In this document: positions 43,050 through 52,772 of the stretch, piece after piece
Position numbering within the stretch: position 1 is the first letter of the stretch
How the letters are laid out: every line of letters starts with the position of its first letter
Assembly (NCBI GenBank): GCA_964636125.1
Contig: CAZWPX010000007.1
Span: 1-64,000 of the forward strand
Length of the DNA: 64,000 bases
Source of the DNA: CAJINA01 sp964636125
GTDB taxonomy: Bacteria > Desulfobacterota > Desulfobacteria > Desulfobacterales > CAJINA01
Direction of reading: 5' to 3'
The notes under the pieces: generated by a model
Seen by the model: only the letters and a program-made list of their open reading frames with translations
Told to the model about the DNA's origin: nothing
Database searches by the model: none
Position numbers and translations under genes: made by a program

Positions 43050-43892
43050 TTACAGGCATTTCGTATGGGCAGGGTCCATGCCCAGCTCGCTGAGCCAGGT
43101 GTCGATCTGGGGTTCCAGAAGGTTGTAATAAGCTTCACTGCCGCCCAGGCCGCTCCGCCCGAAAAAATAGTTGACCTCCAGCAGGAGTGGCGTCGGGGTG
43201 GTTTGGTTTTCAGGGAAAATCAGGTCAAAGCCAGCCAGGTTAATACCGGTTTGGTCACAAACCTGCTTAACCGCCAGTTGGGCAGATTCCTGTAACTCCG
43301 GATCGGAATCTGGGTCAACCTGTGCGCCGGCGGCGAGGCTGTCGCCAAACATGTGCGCGCGAGGCTGTACACGCCAGTAGGAGAAAAGTTGTCGGTGGAT
43401 CACCACGACTCGCAAGGAGCGGCGGTGGTGGGGTATATACTCTTGAAAAACAAATCCAAACCAGCCACTTATTTCGTATATTTCTGCAATATCAATCTGT
43501 TGAGATAGTTCCGCCTCATTATTGATCAAGGTAACCGTCTGGCCCTCACCGCCCCAGTTAAATTTAAAAACAAGCGGAAATGAAAAAGCGGGCGAATGCT
43601 GATAGTAATTGGCCAGATTGGGGTAGGCCCGGGTCCTGGGAAAAGGGGCCCGAATCAGTTTGAAAAGAGCGGCCTGACCGGTTTTGCCAGGGAACTGAAA
43701 GCGGGCATTGTAATCTGGAAACACGTGCTCACAATTTTGAACTGCCAGATTAAAAAGTGCTTCCCGGCAGCCCTGAGGCAGGATAACCGCGGCGGCGGCC
43801 CCGATAGCCTCACGCTCAGCGGGTCCGGGGTCCCGCCCGGCCACAATCATATTCCTGTCGGCTGTATAACAGGGGTGAAAAGAGAGTATCAT
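43050..43892 (-). CDS. ATP-grasp domain protein (RimK/glutathione synthase-like)
   Basis: The 280-residue protein has an ATP-grasp fold: FPLVFKFNWGGEGQTV supplies the ATP-binding Lys and flexible loop, SGWFGFVFQEYIP the second strand, and FDLIF plus LLLEVNYFFGRSG the Mg-binding acidic and Asn residues. ATP-grasp enzymes join a carboxyl group to an amine or thiol through an acyl phosphate. The substrate is not deducible. It overlaps the end of era by one base and ends the minus-strand operon hisI-hisG-aminotransferase-engB-era. Confidence 0.85.
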   Translation of the reverse strand: MILSFHPCYTADRNMIVAGRDPGPAEREAIGAAAAVILPQGCREALFNLAVQNCEHVFPDYNARFQFPGKTGQAALFKLIRAPFPRTRAYPNLANYYQHSPAFSFPLVFKFNWGGEGQTVTLINNEAELSQQIDIAEIYEISGWFGFVFQEYIPHHRRSLRVVVIHRQLFSYWRVQPRAHMFGDSLAAGAQVDPDSDPELQESAQLAVKQVCDQTGINLAGFDLIFPENQTTPTPLLLEVNYFFGRSGLGGSEAYYNLLEPQIDTWLSELGMDPAHTKCL

Positions 43893-44803
43893 CAGTATCC
43901 GAAACGCCTCAGAGCCTTGGTGTCCTGGCTCCAGTTTTTCTGAACCCGGACAAACAGCTTCAGGTAGACCCGGGAGTCAAGCAGGCCGGCAATCTCTTTG
44001 CGGGCAGCTTCTCCGATCTGTTTAAGCTTGGAGCCTTTTTTTCCGATAACAATACCCTTTTGTGAATTACGTTCCACGTGGAGCGTAGCCCCAATTTTAG
44101 TCAGCCCTTTGCGGGGATTCTCCTTAAATTCATCGATGGTGACTGCGATCGAATAGGGAATCTCCTGCCCGGAAAGTCGAAACGCCTTCTCCCTGATAAC
44201 TTCGGCCACCAAAAACCGATAGGGCAGGTCGGTCAGGCTCTCCTCCGGGAAAAAAGGCGGGCCGGCCGGCAAGTGTTTTTCCATGATACCCAGCAGGTTA
44301 TCAACACCTGTGCCCTGTCGGGCAGAGACCGGAACTATTTCAAGGAAAGGATAACGGTCCACCCAGGCCTCGATCGCGGGGAGTTGGGCGGTCTTTTTAA
44401 CGCGATCGGTTTTATTCAAGGCCAGCAGCACCGGCCGGTTTTGGGCGTTCAGGGCTTTCAACAGTTTGTTCTCTGAGGTCGGGGAAGGAGCGCTGAGGTC
44501 GACAACCAGTAGAATCAGGTCAACATCGCTGAGTGCCGAAAGGGCCACATCAACAATCCGAAGGTTGAGTTCGCCCCGTGCCGGGTGCACACCGGGCGTA
44601 TCAATGAAGACCAGCTGGGCTGCGGGCCGGTGGGCAATACCGAGAATTCGATTCCGGGTGGTCTGGGGCTTTTTCGAAGTGATGCTGATCTTTTCACCCA
44701 GGATGCGGTTCAGCAAGGTGGACTTGCCGGCATTCGGGGCCCCGACGATGGCGATGAAGCCGGATCGAAAAGGGTCCTGTTTATTGTTTTGTGTCATGAT
44801 CAC
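43892..44803 (-). CDS. era: GTPase Era
   Basis: Era is an essential GTPase that binds 16S rRNA and helps 30S assembly. The 303 residues include G1 GAPNAGKSTL, effector SITSKKPQTTRNRI, G3 DTPGVH, G4 NKTD, and a C-terminal KH domain with IVIGKKGSKLKQIGE. Length is typical. The ATG at 44803 overlaps engB by four bases; a second Met at codon 3 could be the start. It links ribosome assembly to the histidine genes only by operon order. Confidence 0.96.
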   Translation of the reverse strand: MIMTQNNKQDPFRSGFIAIVGAPNAGKSTLLNRILGEKISITSKKPQTTRNRILGIAHRPAAQLVFIDTPGVHPARGELNLRIVDVALSALSDVDLILLVVDLSAPSPTSENKLLKALNAQNRPVLLALNKTDRVKKTAQLPAIEAWVDRYPFLEIVPVSARQGTGVDNLLGIMEKHLPAGPPFFPEESLTDLPYRFLVAEVIREKAFRLSGQEIPYSIAVTIDEFKENPRKGLTKIGATLHVERNSQKGIVIGKKGSKLKQIGEAARKEIAGLLDSRVYLKLFVRVQKNWSQDTKALRRFGY

Positions 44804-45399
44804 CCTTGCGTATCATCGAAGGCAACCAGGGCTTCTATCCGACGCCAGAGCCGGTCTTTCCCCAGTCGTGATTTGGCCGAGAAGAGGATAAACTGCTCCC
44901 GTTCGACCTCCAGGTGGGTGGAGATGATGTTCACTTGCTTGTTTTGTTTGGTTTTTGACAGTTTGTCGGCTTTGGTAAGCACCAGTATGGTTGGAATGTG
45001 ATACAGGTGGAGCCAATCTATGAAATTCCGCTCCTCCGCCTTGGGCGTTCGCCGGATATCCATAATCAAGGTGACCGCCTGCAAACTGGTCCGGTTTTGA
45101 AGATAGCCCTCTATCATGGGACCCCATTTTCGCTTCACGGCCGCGGGTACCCGGGCATAACCGTATCCAGGCAGGTCTACGAGGTAGAATGCCTGGTTGA
45201 TAACAAAAAAATTAATCAACTGGGTGCGCCCCGGGGTGGAGCTGGTTTTGACGAGCCGTTTACGGTTCACAAGCGTATTGATCAGGGAGGATTTGCCGAC
45301 ATTTGAGCGGCCTGAAAAGGCAATTTCGGGTAACAGGGTCTCTGGATATTGATTGGGTTTAACAGCACTGGTCACAAAATCGGCTGATTTCAAGATCAT
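44800..45399 (-). CDS. engB: Ribosome biogenesis GTP-binding protein EngB (YihA/YsxC)
   Basis: A 199-residue essential GTPase needed for the large ribosomal subunit. It has G1 GRSNVGKSSLI near 30-40, STPGRTQLIN, G3 DLPGYGYARV and G4 TKADKLS. The family is about 195-210 residues. It begins 15 bases after the aminotransferase stop and overlaps era by four bases (ATGA), so translation is coupled. Two ribosome-assembly GTPases together suggest shared control. Confidence 0.96.
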   Translation of the reverse strand: MILKSADFVTSAVKPNQYPETLLPEIAFSGRSNVGKSSLINTLVNRKRLVKTSSTPGRTQLINFFVINQAFYLVDLPGYGYARVPAAVKRKWGPMIEGYLQNRTSLQAVTLIMDIRRTPKAEERNFIDWLHLYHIPTILVLTKADKLSKTKQNKQVNIISTHLEVEREQFILFSAKSRLGKDRLWRRIEALVAFDDTQG

Positions 45400-45414
45400 G
45401 GTAGTTGTCCCATC

Positions 45415-46557
45415 CTACTGTTTGTCCCGGAAATAGGTCTCCAGGCGATCCATGCCTTTTTCTATGTTTTCCAAGGAGGTGGCATAGGAAAAGCGAAGAT
45501 AGCCCTCCCCCTGGGAGCCAAAATCGATTCCGGGAGCCACCCCCACATGCGCTTTATCCAGGATATCGAAAGCGAGGGTATATGAGTCATTGGAAATATG
45601 TTTGGCGTTGGCAAACACATAAAAGGCGCCGGTAGGCTCCACAGTAATGCCCAAACCCAGCGCCCTGATTCTTTCGATCATATACTTGCGGCGCCGGTTG
45701 TAGGTTGCCCGCATCCGGGCAGTGTCTTCACCCGCGTGCCTGAGCGCTGTAATCCCGGCTTTTTGGACCATGGCGTTCGCGGAAATAAAAAAATTCTGGT
45801 GGATCTTCTGGATCGGACGCACATATTCAGGCGGAACAATGACATAACCAAGCCGCATGCCGGTCATGGCGAACAGTTTCGAGAATCCGTTTAAAACAAA
45901 AGCCCGATCGGTGAATTCAAGGATTGAATGTTCCTGCCCCTCATATACCAGTCCATGATAGATTTCGTCAGAGATGATGTGCGGCCCGAGTTTGGCAATG
46001 GCTGTAAGCCTGTCGATGGAAATGAGATTGCCAGTCGGGTTGGAAGGGTAATTGATAAAAATGCCCTTGGTCCTGGGGCTGATTTTCTTTTTAATGGCAG
46101 CCGGCCGGTATTGGAAGCCGTCTTTCTCCAGGACTGGAACGGTAACCGGCCGGGCACCTAAAAATTTAATGAAATTTGGATAACAGGCATAGTGGGGATC
46201 AGAGATGATGATCTCTTCGTCGGCTTCGACCAGTGCCGAGAACAGCATGAAGATAGCCGGAGAGGTGCCCGAGCAGACAATCACGTTTTCCGGGTCGACC
46301 TGAACCCCATAAGTGGCCTCGTAATAGGTGCTGATGGCCTCGCGCAGTTCCAGCAGGCCCAGGCTGTGTGTATAGTGGGTGTAACCCTCATCCAGGGCCC
46401 GACAGGCGGCGGCCTTAACGCATTGGGGCATATCAAAGTCAGGTTCACCTATTTCAAGGTGAACGATATCAACGCCATCTTTTTCCATTTCATGGGCTTT
46501 TTCAAGAACATCCATGACGATAAAAGAGGAGATATTGCGTGTACGCTCGGTTGTCAT
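45415..46557 (-). CDS. PLP-dependent aminotransferase, class I/II
   Basis: The 380-residue fold-type I enzyme has the PLP Lys in NGFSKLFAMTGMRLGY (near 240), an early HLEIGEPDFDMP segment, the ligand-binding INYPSNPTGN and SDEIYHGLVYEG. It resembles the aspartate/alanine/LL-DAP type; the substrate is not clear. It follows hisG after two bases and precedes engB, so it is in the histidine operon; a histidinol-phosphate role is possible from context, but the sequence looks closer to the general aminotransferases. Confidence 0.9.
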   Translation of the reverse strand: MTTERTRNISSFIVMDVLEKAHEMEKDGVDIVHLEIGEPDFDMPQCVKAAACRALDEGYTHYTHSLGLLELREAISTYYEATYGVQVDPENVIVCSGTSPAIFMLFSALVEADEEIIISDPHYACYPNFIKFLGARPVTVPVLEKDGFQYRPAAIKKKISPRTKGIFINYPSNPTGNLISIDRLTAIAKLGPHIISDEIYHGLVYEGQEHSILEFTDRAFVLNGFSKLFAMTGMRLGYVIVPPEYVRPIQKIHQNFFISANAMVQKAGITALRHAGEDTARMRATYNRRRKYMIERIRALGLGITVEPTGAFYVFANAKHISNDSYTLAFDILDKAHVGVAPGIDFGSQGEGYLRFSYATSLENIEKGMDRLETYFRDKQ

Positions 46558-46559
46558 GA

Positions 46560-47435
46560 TTATACGACCTTGTTCAGTGGGTATTCAATGATGCCTTCCG
46601 CGCCCTGTTGCAGCAACTGTGGAATCAAGTCCCGGACCTGGTCGGATCCGATAACGGTTTCCACCGAAAACCAGGTTGTCTGGTAAAGCGGTGCGACGGT
46701 GGGTGCATTGAGACTGGGCAGCAGAGACACTATTGTTTCCAGGGCCGCCGCTTCAACATTCATCTTCAAACCCACCAGCTTTTCTCCCTTTAGGGCGCCT
46801 TTCAGCAGCAGGGCGATTTGTTCGATTTTGGTTCGTTTTTCAGTGTTTTCCCAGGCCTTGCGGTTGGCAATCAGCTGAGTATTGGTCTGCATCAACTCGT
46901 GTACAATGCGGAGCCCGTGGGCTTTGATGGTGCTTTCCGTTTCGGTGACCTCGACGACCGCGTCGGCCAACCCGGAAACGACCTTGGCCTCCGTAGCCCC
47001 CCATGAAAACTCGATATCCACCGCGATGTTCCTTTCGCCAAAATAGCGCCTGGTAAATTGCACCAGTTCGGTGGCAATTTTTTTTCCATGCATATCCTCG
47101 AGCGTCTGGATATCTGAGTCATAGGGCACTGCGAGTACCCAGCGTGCCGGCCGGGCACTTACTTTGGAATAGATCAAATCCTGAACAACATGAACCACAG
47201 AGTCATTTTCAGCAATCCAGTCCTTACCAGTAAGGCCTGCGTCCAGGGTGCCATTTTCTACATAGCGTGACATCTCCTGAGCCCGGCAGATGGCGCACTC
47301 AATTTCGGGATCGTTGATTTCCGGGAAATAACTGCGGCCGTTTACATTGATTGTCCACCCAGAACGTTTAAAAAGCGCAAGGGTTGCGTTCTGGAGGCTT
47401 CCTTTGGGAATCCCCAGGTTTAGTTTTTCCATCAT
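46560..47435 (-). CDS. hisG: ATP phosphoribosyltransferase (long form)
   Basis: HisG joins ATP and phosphoribosyl pyrophosphate in the first step of histidine synthesis. The 291-residue length shows the long form, with a C-terminal regulatory domain that binds histidine (from about 215). LNLGIPKGSLQ at the start, DAGLTGKDWI and the EVTETESTIKAHGLRIV region are typical of HisG. The ATG at 47435 overlaps hisI by four bases and has GAGGAGGT upstream. The long form does not need HisZ. Confidence 0.96.
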   Translation of the reverse strand: MMEKLNLGIPKGSLQNATLALFKRSGWTINVNGRSYFPEINDPEIECAICRAQEMSRYVENGTLDAGLTGKDWIAENDSVVHVVQDLIYSKVSARPARWVLAVPYDSDIQTLEDMHGKKIATELVQFTRRYFGERNIAVDIEFSWGATEAKVVSGLADAVVEVTETESTIKAHGLRIVHELMQTNTQLIANRKAWENTEKRTKIEQIALLLKGALKGEKLVGLKMNVEAAALETIVSLLPSLNAPTVAPLYQTTWFSVETVIGSDQVRDLIPQLLQQGAEGIIEYPLNKVV

Positions 47436-47818
47436 TTTTTATAGACCTCCTCGGGATCAAATACAGGTGCACCGGTTACATGCAGCGAACCATTTTCCAC
47501 TTTTCTGAAAAAGCAGCTGGCATGACCTGTATGGCAAGCAGCGCCCCCCACTTGGTCCACCTTTAGAAGGACCGTATCATCATCGCAATCAATTCGAATT
47601 TCCCTTACGTTTTGATGATACCCGGAAGTTTCGCCCTTGACCCATAATGACTGGCGGCTGCGGCTGAAATAAGTCGCTTTCCCGGTGGACAGCGTGGCCT
47701 CCCAAGCATCCCGGTTCATATAGGCGAGCATAAGAACATCGCCGCTGTCGAAATCCTGTACGACGGTGGGGATAAGGCCGCCTGTTTTATCAAAGTTCAG
47801 CATGGTTGCGCCTCGCAT
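47432..47818 (-). CDS. hisI: Phosphoribosyl-AMP cyclohydrolase
   Basis: HisI hydrolyses phosphoribosyl-AMP, the third step of histidine synthesis. The 128-residue protein is the single-function form without HisE. Zinc and substrate motifs YFSRSRQSLWVKGETSG, DCDDD and CHTGHASCFF are all present. The ATG at 47818 has AGGA upstream; an ATG at 47803 with GAGG upstream gives the more usual MLNFDKTG start and may be used instead. It heads the six-gene minus-strand operon; hisE, hisA and others lie elsewhere. Confidence 0.95.
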   Translation of the reverse strand: MRGATMLNFDKTGGLIPTVVQDFDSGDVLMLAYMNRDAWEATLSTGKATYFSRSRQSLWVKGETSGYHQNVREIRIDCDDDTVLLKVDQVGGAACHTGHASCFFRKVENGSLHVTGAPVFDPEEVYKK

Positions 47819-48049
47819 AGTATATTATTCCTGTAAAACTCTATTCGATAACCAGAACAGTCTATAATGTCAAACAATTTTTAGCCATTCTTCCGGTTAC
47901 AGCCCCCCGTGTCTCTGCTCGATTCCCTTGCCTATCCAAGCGTTATCTGATAGCATCCCCACTTATTATTTTATGGCCCAAGCTGCGGTGGAACATAAGT
48001 TTATGACGGCCGAAGGTTGCCGGACCTATTAAAAGCGAGCTTTTTTGCA

Positions 48050-50458
48050 ATGCCCAAACCGAAAAAAAGTGCTGCCCAGATACGCAAAAAGCGGGCAAGT
48101 AAAAAACAACCCTCCCTGCTGACGCGTCTGGTGCGCCTGCTGGTCTGGCTGTCACTCTTGGCGGCATTAGGTTGCATTCTGGCCGTGGTGGGCGCCTTTC
48201 TCTACCTGGGGCAGGACCTTCCCCGGATATCGAGTCTCGGTGATTACCGGCCGCCGACCATTACGGCCGTCTACTCGGATGACAATCGTAAAATCGGTGA
48301 GTTTTACCAGGAACGGCGTATTATCATACCCTTGGCGCAGATGCCTGAAAAGTTGAAACAGGCGTTTGTTGCAGCGGAAGACGCCCGTTTCTACCTGCAC
48401 CGGGGTATTGATATAATGAGTATTATCAGGGCTTTTTTCAAGAACCTGGAAGCAGGGACCATTGTGCAGGGTGGCAGCACTATTACCCAGCAAGTGACCA
48501 AGTCTTTTCTGCTGACGCCCGAGCGCAGCTATACACGCAAAATACGCGAGGCGATTCTGGCTTACCGCATCGACAAGGGCTTCAGTAAGGACGAAATACT
48601 GTTTTTATACCTGAACCAGATCTATCTTGGGCACGGGGCCTACGGGATTGAAGCGGCCTCTGAAAACTATTTCGGTAAAGCCGCCCGGGATATGAACCTG
48701 GCGGAGTGCGCCATGCTGGCCGGCCTGCCCCAGGCGCCCAGCCGCTATTCGCCGTTCCGGTTTCCCGACAAGGCCAAGCAGCGGCAGATTTATGTATTAA
48801 ACAGGATGGTCTCGGAAGGCTATATTACCAACATTGAGGCCACCGAAGCCATCGACATGCACCTGGACATCAAGCCCCGGCGCAACTGGTATATAGAAAA
48901 AGTTCCCTCCTATACGGAATACATCCGACGGTATGTGGAATCGAAATACGGAAAAAACGCACTCTACCGGGAAGGACTTAAGGTGCATACCTCGGTCAAT
49001 ATCGATATGCAGAAGATTGCCCGGGAAGAAATCAGCAAGGGGTTGCTGGCCCTGGATAAACGGCAGGGCTACCGCGGCGCGGAACGCAGGCTGCTCCCCG
49101 AGGAGATCGAGTCGTTTTCAAGTGACCTGAAAAATCAATATGCGTTAAACCCCCTTGAAAAGGGGGATACCGTGACCGGCGTGGTGATTTTTGTTGATGA
49201 CCGGGCCAAAACGGTTACTGTCCGGATGGGTGCCGAACGCGGGATCATTGCCCTTGAAGATATGGCCTGGGCCCGCAAGCCCAATCCAGGTGCGTCCTAT
49301 CGTTATGCCCGCCTCAAAACACCCGGCAAAGCACTTAACGTCGGAGATATTGTCCGGGTGAAACTTAAAGACCGGCCGGCGGAGTCCGCAGACTGGCAGC
49401 TGGCTCTGGAACAAGTTCCCAAAGCGCAGGCGGCCCTGCTTTGCATTGAAGCAGAGACCGGCTATGTCAAGGTTATGGTGGGGGGGCGGGATTTTAAATC
49501 CAGCCAGTTCAACCGCGCAATCCAGTCCCGGCGGCAGCCGGGGTCAGCTTTCAAGCCGCTGATTTACGCGGCGGCAATTGATAAAGGTTATACGCCCGCA
49601 ACGGTTATGATCGACTCTCCTATCGTATTTGAAGATGAACAGCGGGATTTCAAATGGAAGCCGGAAAATTACGGCCGCAAGTTCTATGGCCCAACCCTGC
49701 TGCGCCGGGCGCTGGCGAAGTCGAAGAATGTCATTACCGTAAAAATTGTTCAAGATATCGGTATTGATTATGCGATCGATTATGCCCGCAAGCTCGGTAT
49801 CCACTCCGATATGCCGCGAGACCTTTCCATCTCCCTGGGGTCATCAGGGGTCTCCTTGCTTGAGATTGTCAACGCCTATTCCGTATTTACAAACCAGGGC
49901 TATTTTGTTGAACCGGTTTTTATTACCAGAATTGTCGATCGGGACGGAAAGGAGCTTGAGCAGGTTCGCAAACCAAGGGAAAAAGTCATTGATCAAACCA
50001 CGGCTTACCTCATGACAAACCTGCTGGAAGAGGTTGTCAAAACAGGAACCGGACGCAGGGTGAAAGCACTAAAACGGCCGGCCGCCGGTAAAACAGGCAC
50101 TACCAACAACCTGTTTGACGCCTGGTTTGTGGGTTATACCCCGGAGTACATTACCGGGGTGTGGGTAGGTTTTGATAATGAGGCTTCTCTCGGGAAGGGT
50201 GAAACTGGTTCACGTTCGGCCAGCCCCATCTGGCTGGGGTATATGCAGCGGCTGTTGTCAGGTAAACCCGTGCGGGTTTTTCCGGTGCCTGAAGGCGTTG
50301 TGTTTGCCAAGATCGACGCTGAAACGGGTCTGCTTCCGGTCCCGGAGTCTAAAAAGACCTATTTCGAATGCTTTAAAGAAGGGACAGTTCCAACAGAATA
50401 TACGCCCCGTCCGGATGTTGTGACGGAGCCGGAGCAATTCTTCAAGGACGACATATAG
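48050..50458 (+). CDS. mrcA: Penicillin-binding protein 1A
   Basis: A bifunctional cell-wall enzyme that polymerises and cross-links peptidoglycan in the periplasm. The 802-residue protein has a short basic cytoplasmic part, one membrane helix (about 30-52), a glycosyltransferase-51 domain with the catalytic Glu in EDARFY (near 110) and GGSTITQQ, an OB-like segment, and a transpeptidase with the active-site Ser in SAFK (about 499-502), SKN (about 565), and KTGTT near 681. The ATG at 48050 was preferred to a TTG 11 codons earlier. The stop codon TAG belongs to the left edge of repeat copy B. Confidence 0.96.
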   Translation: MPKPKKSAAQIRKKRASKKQPSLLTRLVRLLVWLSLLAALGCILAVVGAFLYLGQDLPRISSLGDYRPPTITAVYSDDNRKIGEFYQERRIIIPLAQMPEKLKQAFVAAEDARFYLHRGIDIMSIIRAFFKNLEAGTIVQGGSTITQQVTKSFLLTPERSYTRKIREAILAYRIDKGFSKDEILFLYLNQIYLGHGAYGIEAASENYFGKAARDMNLAECAMLAGLPQAPSRYSPFRFPDKAKQRQIYVLNRMVSEGYITNIEATEAIDMHLDIKPRRNWYIEKVPSYTEYIRRYVESKYGKNALYREGLKVHTSVNIDMQKIAREEISKGLLALDKRQGYRGAERRLLPEEIESFSSDLKNQYALNPLEKGDTVTGVVIFVDDRAKTVTVRMGAERGIIALEDMAWARKPNPGASYRYARLKTPGKALNVGDIVRVKLKDRPAESADWQLALEQVPKAQAALLCIEAETGYVKVMVGGRDFKSSQFNRAIQSRRQPGSAFKPLIYAAAIDKGYTPATVMIDSPIVFEDEQRDFKWKPENYGRKFYGPTLLRRALAKSKNVITVKIVQDIGIDYAIDYARKLGIHSDMPRDLSISLGSSGVSLLEIVNAYSVFTNQGYFVEPVFITRIVDRDGKELEQVRKPREKVIDQTTAYLMTNLLEEVVKTGTGRRVKALKRPAAGKTGTTNNLFDAWFVGYTPEYITGVWVGFDNEASLGKGETGSRSASPIWLGYMQRLLSGKPVRVFPVPEGVVFAKIDAETGLLPVPESKKTYFECFKEGTVPTEYTPRPDVVTEPEQFFKDDI

Positions 50459-50603
50459 TGTCCGCTCAGAAGGGGCATATTTTGCCCCAGAGCGGCGTTT
50501 TCGCTCTTCTGAAATCCTCGCCATAGAAACCACTATGCCTCCGGTTTCAAAAGCGCTCAAGCCTTGCTCTGAACCAAAATCTACCCCTTGTGAACGGACA
50601 CTT
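50456..50603. repeat. Palindromic MITE-like element, copy B
   Basis: A 148-bp element very similar to copy A at 28731-28876. Its left arm starts TAGTGTCCGCTCAGAAGGGG, and the reverse complement of the right arm matches it at most positions over 40 bp, so it may fold as a single hairpin. The central part has a smaller inverted repeat (GAAATCCTCG...CTCCGGTTTC). The mrcA stop codon TAG (50456-50458) is made by its first three bases, while the right border is TT rather than TA. Confidence 0.75.
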
Positions 50604-50739
50604 CCTTTTATTAAAGCCCATTTTGGCCCTGCGTAGACTGACGATTGGTTAATCAGGGTTCTCTGAGTGCAGGGAGCTTCGGTTCGGAGGATTTCGGTTT
50701 CCCGGGCGGGTTGAACGCAGTGGCTGGTATCTAAAAGAA
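50604..50739. other. Gap downstream of repeat B without recognised feature
   Basis: No gene, RNA or site is recognised in these bases between the repeat and the TRAP transporter terminator. CCCTGC (about 50629) and GCAGGG (about 50672) form a weak distant inverted repeat. Confidence 0.4.
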
Positions 50740-50774
50740 AGCGGGCGCCTTGAAGAAGATTTATGGCGCCCGCT
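50740..50774 (-). terminator. Terminator after the TRAP permease gene
   Basis: A 10-bp perfect GC-rich stem (50740-50749 with 50765-50774) and a 15-base loop lie 20 bases past the stop of the permease gene. On the minus strand TTTCTTTTAG follows the stem. Confidence 0.85.
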
Positions 50775-50793
50775 GTGTGCTGCTGGAGAAAGT

Positions 50794-52719
50794 TTAAGCC
50801 GCTTTGACTTTCTTTCCAAAAATGGTTTTGAGCCAGATACCGCTTAGGATGTAGCTGTATAGCCAGGTACCGAAAAAGATCAGGACAAAGGCCTTGATGA
50901 TGTCGGTACCGCTGCCGTTGAGAGAAAAGCCAGGTACATACCCGAACAGAAACGGGCCCAGATAGAGGAATTTGGCGAATTTGAACGCGGAAAAAGCCGT
51001 GCGCCACATGTTTGCCTGGGCAATGGTGGCCCCGGCAAATGCCGCGATACAGACCGGCGGTGTGATGTTGGAATCCTGGCTGAGCCAGTAAACGATCATA
51101 TGGGCGGCAATTTCGTTAACGCCGAGATGGACGAGGGCCGGTACGGCCACTACTGCGGTGATCAGGTAGGCGGCCGTAACCGGGACACCCATTCCCAGGA
51201 CCAGGGAGGCCAGTGCAATCAATAAGATGGTCAACCACAGCCGGCCATTCGCCATTTCGATGATGATGTCGGCAAAGGTCAGCATGAGACCACTGTATGT
51301 CAATACACCGATAATAATGCCGATGACCCCGACGGTAGCCCCAATTTTAAGACTGCTCTCAGCGCCCTTACGAGCGGATTCGATGAATTTACCCAGTTCA
51401 GATTTGATGTCAGCGCCCCGTTTGTAACGGATAAAGGCAATGATCACACCTAGAATCAATCCGGCAATCAATACCCCGTTGCCCGAGACGCTATCATTTA
51501 TTTTATTCACTGCGGCCTGGTCCATCACGTGCCTGAGGCCTGCCATGGTGACACTGAAAAGCAAGACAAGTGCCATGACCCACACCATGGTGAGGTCTGT
51601 TTTGGTTTCAGGTGTTTTATGGCTGACGGCAATGCAGGTGGCGATACCGATAATGGCGGAGTAGCCTGGCGAAAAACCGGCCAGCATGAGAATGGTGATG
51701 AGAACCAGCGGCGCCACGTACACCCATTGCTCCTTTAGGATTTGAGAGGCGCTCTGCTCGCTTCTTTCGCCGACGATGTTGTACATCTTGGCTTCGTAGT
51801 GCACCATCACAAATACGCTGAACACATACATCATGGCCGGAAATATAGCCACCAGCATAATTTTCGAATAGGGCACACCGGTGAGTTCGGCCATGATAAA
51901 GCCGCCTGCCCCCATGATGGGCGGCATGAACATCCCCGAAATGGAAGCGGCCGGTTCGATTCCGCCGGCAATGTGCGGCCGGAAGCCGGCCTTTTTCATC
52001 ATGGGAATGGTGAACGCGCCGGTGGAGACAACGTTGGCAATGGCACTGCCGGAGATGGAGCCGAAAAGCCCGGAGGCGATAACGGCGACCTTGGCGGGAC
52101 CGCCGATTTTGTGCCCAACCGCGGCCAGGGGAAAATCGATGAAAAACTTCTGGGCGCCGCTCTTTTCAAGAAACGCGCCGAACAGGACGAACAACAGGAC
52201 ATACGTGGCCAGGACATTGGCCATGATCCCGAACACCCCGTCACTCTTATAAAAGATACTTGTGCACACACCGGTAAATGAATCACCGGCATGGGAGAAT
52301 AGTTCGGGTGCGTAGGCCCCGTAGACGCCGTAAAGCAGTAAAAGGGTTCCCATAATGACAAAAGAAATGCCCACCACCCTTCGGGCCAGCTCGATGCCGA
52401 GGAGGACCCCGATGATGGCCACCGACTTGTCAAAGTTCGTTTCAATACCGGTACGGTAATTGATGGCTTCGAAATTAAGTATCCAGTAACCGATGCTGAA
52501 AATGGAAAGCACAATAAGCAGGTAGTCCACACCCCGCAGCCACTTGTTCTTAGACTTATATATTAGAAAGACAAGAACATAGGTGATGATCACGTAAATC
52601 CCCCGGTGGTACTGGGTGGCGGCGGGTGAAAGGACGGCCGAGTAGGAGTAGAAAAGCACCAGGGCGACCGCCAGGGCGTCAAAGATGATTTTTTCGATTT
52701 TATTCAGTTTGTCGTACAC
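50794..52719 (-). CDS. TRAP transporter fused permease (4TM/12TM)
   Basis: The 641-residue integral membrane protein joins the small and large TRAP permease subunits (DctQ- and DctM-like) in one chain. It has about 15-17 hydrophobic segments; GSISGSAIANVVSTGAFTIPMMKKAGF and PPIMGAGGFIMAEL, with GMGVPVTAAYLI late in the protein, are the typical large-subunit signatures. TRAP systems import organic acids using an ion gradient and an extracellular binding protein. Start at 52719 is ATG. It follows the TAXI solute-binding gene across a gap with a hairpin and ends in a strong terminator. Confidence 0.95.
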   Translation of the reverse strand: MYDKLNKIEKIIFDALAVALVLFYSYSAVLSPAATQYHRGIYVIITYVLVFLIYKSKNKWLRGVDYLLIVLSIFSIGYWILNFEAINYRTGIETNFDKSVAIIGVLLGIELARRVVGISFVIMGTLLLLYGVYGAYAPELFSHAGDSFTGVCTSIFYKSDGVFGIMANVLATYVLLFVLFGAFLEKSGAQKFFIDFPLAAVGHKIGGPAKVAVIASGLFGSISGSAIANVVSTGAFTIPMMKKAGFRPHIAGGIEPAASISGMFMPPIMGAGGFIMAELTGVPYSKIMLVAIFPAMMYVFSVFVMVHYEAKMYNIVGERSEQSASQILKEQWVYVAPLVLITILMLAGFSPGYSAIIGIATCIAVSHKTPETKTDLTMVWVMALVLLFSVTMAGLRHVMDQAAVNKINDSVSGNGVLIAGLILGVIIAFIRYKRGADIKSELGKFIESARKGAESSLKIGATVGVIGIIIGVLTYSGLMLTFADIIIEMANGRLWLTILLIALASLVLGMGVPVTAAYLITAVVAVPALVHLGVNEIAAHMIVYWLSQDSNITPPVCIAAFAGATIAQANMWRTAFSAFKFAKFLYLGPFLFGYVPGFSLNGSGTDIIKAFVLIFFGTWLYSYILSGIWLKTIFGKKVKAA

Positions 52720-52772
52720 TTTATTGACCTTCTTTTCAGAGGGTTACCTTACGGGACTGGATAGAGCAGATG

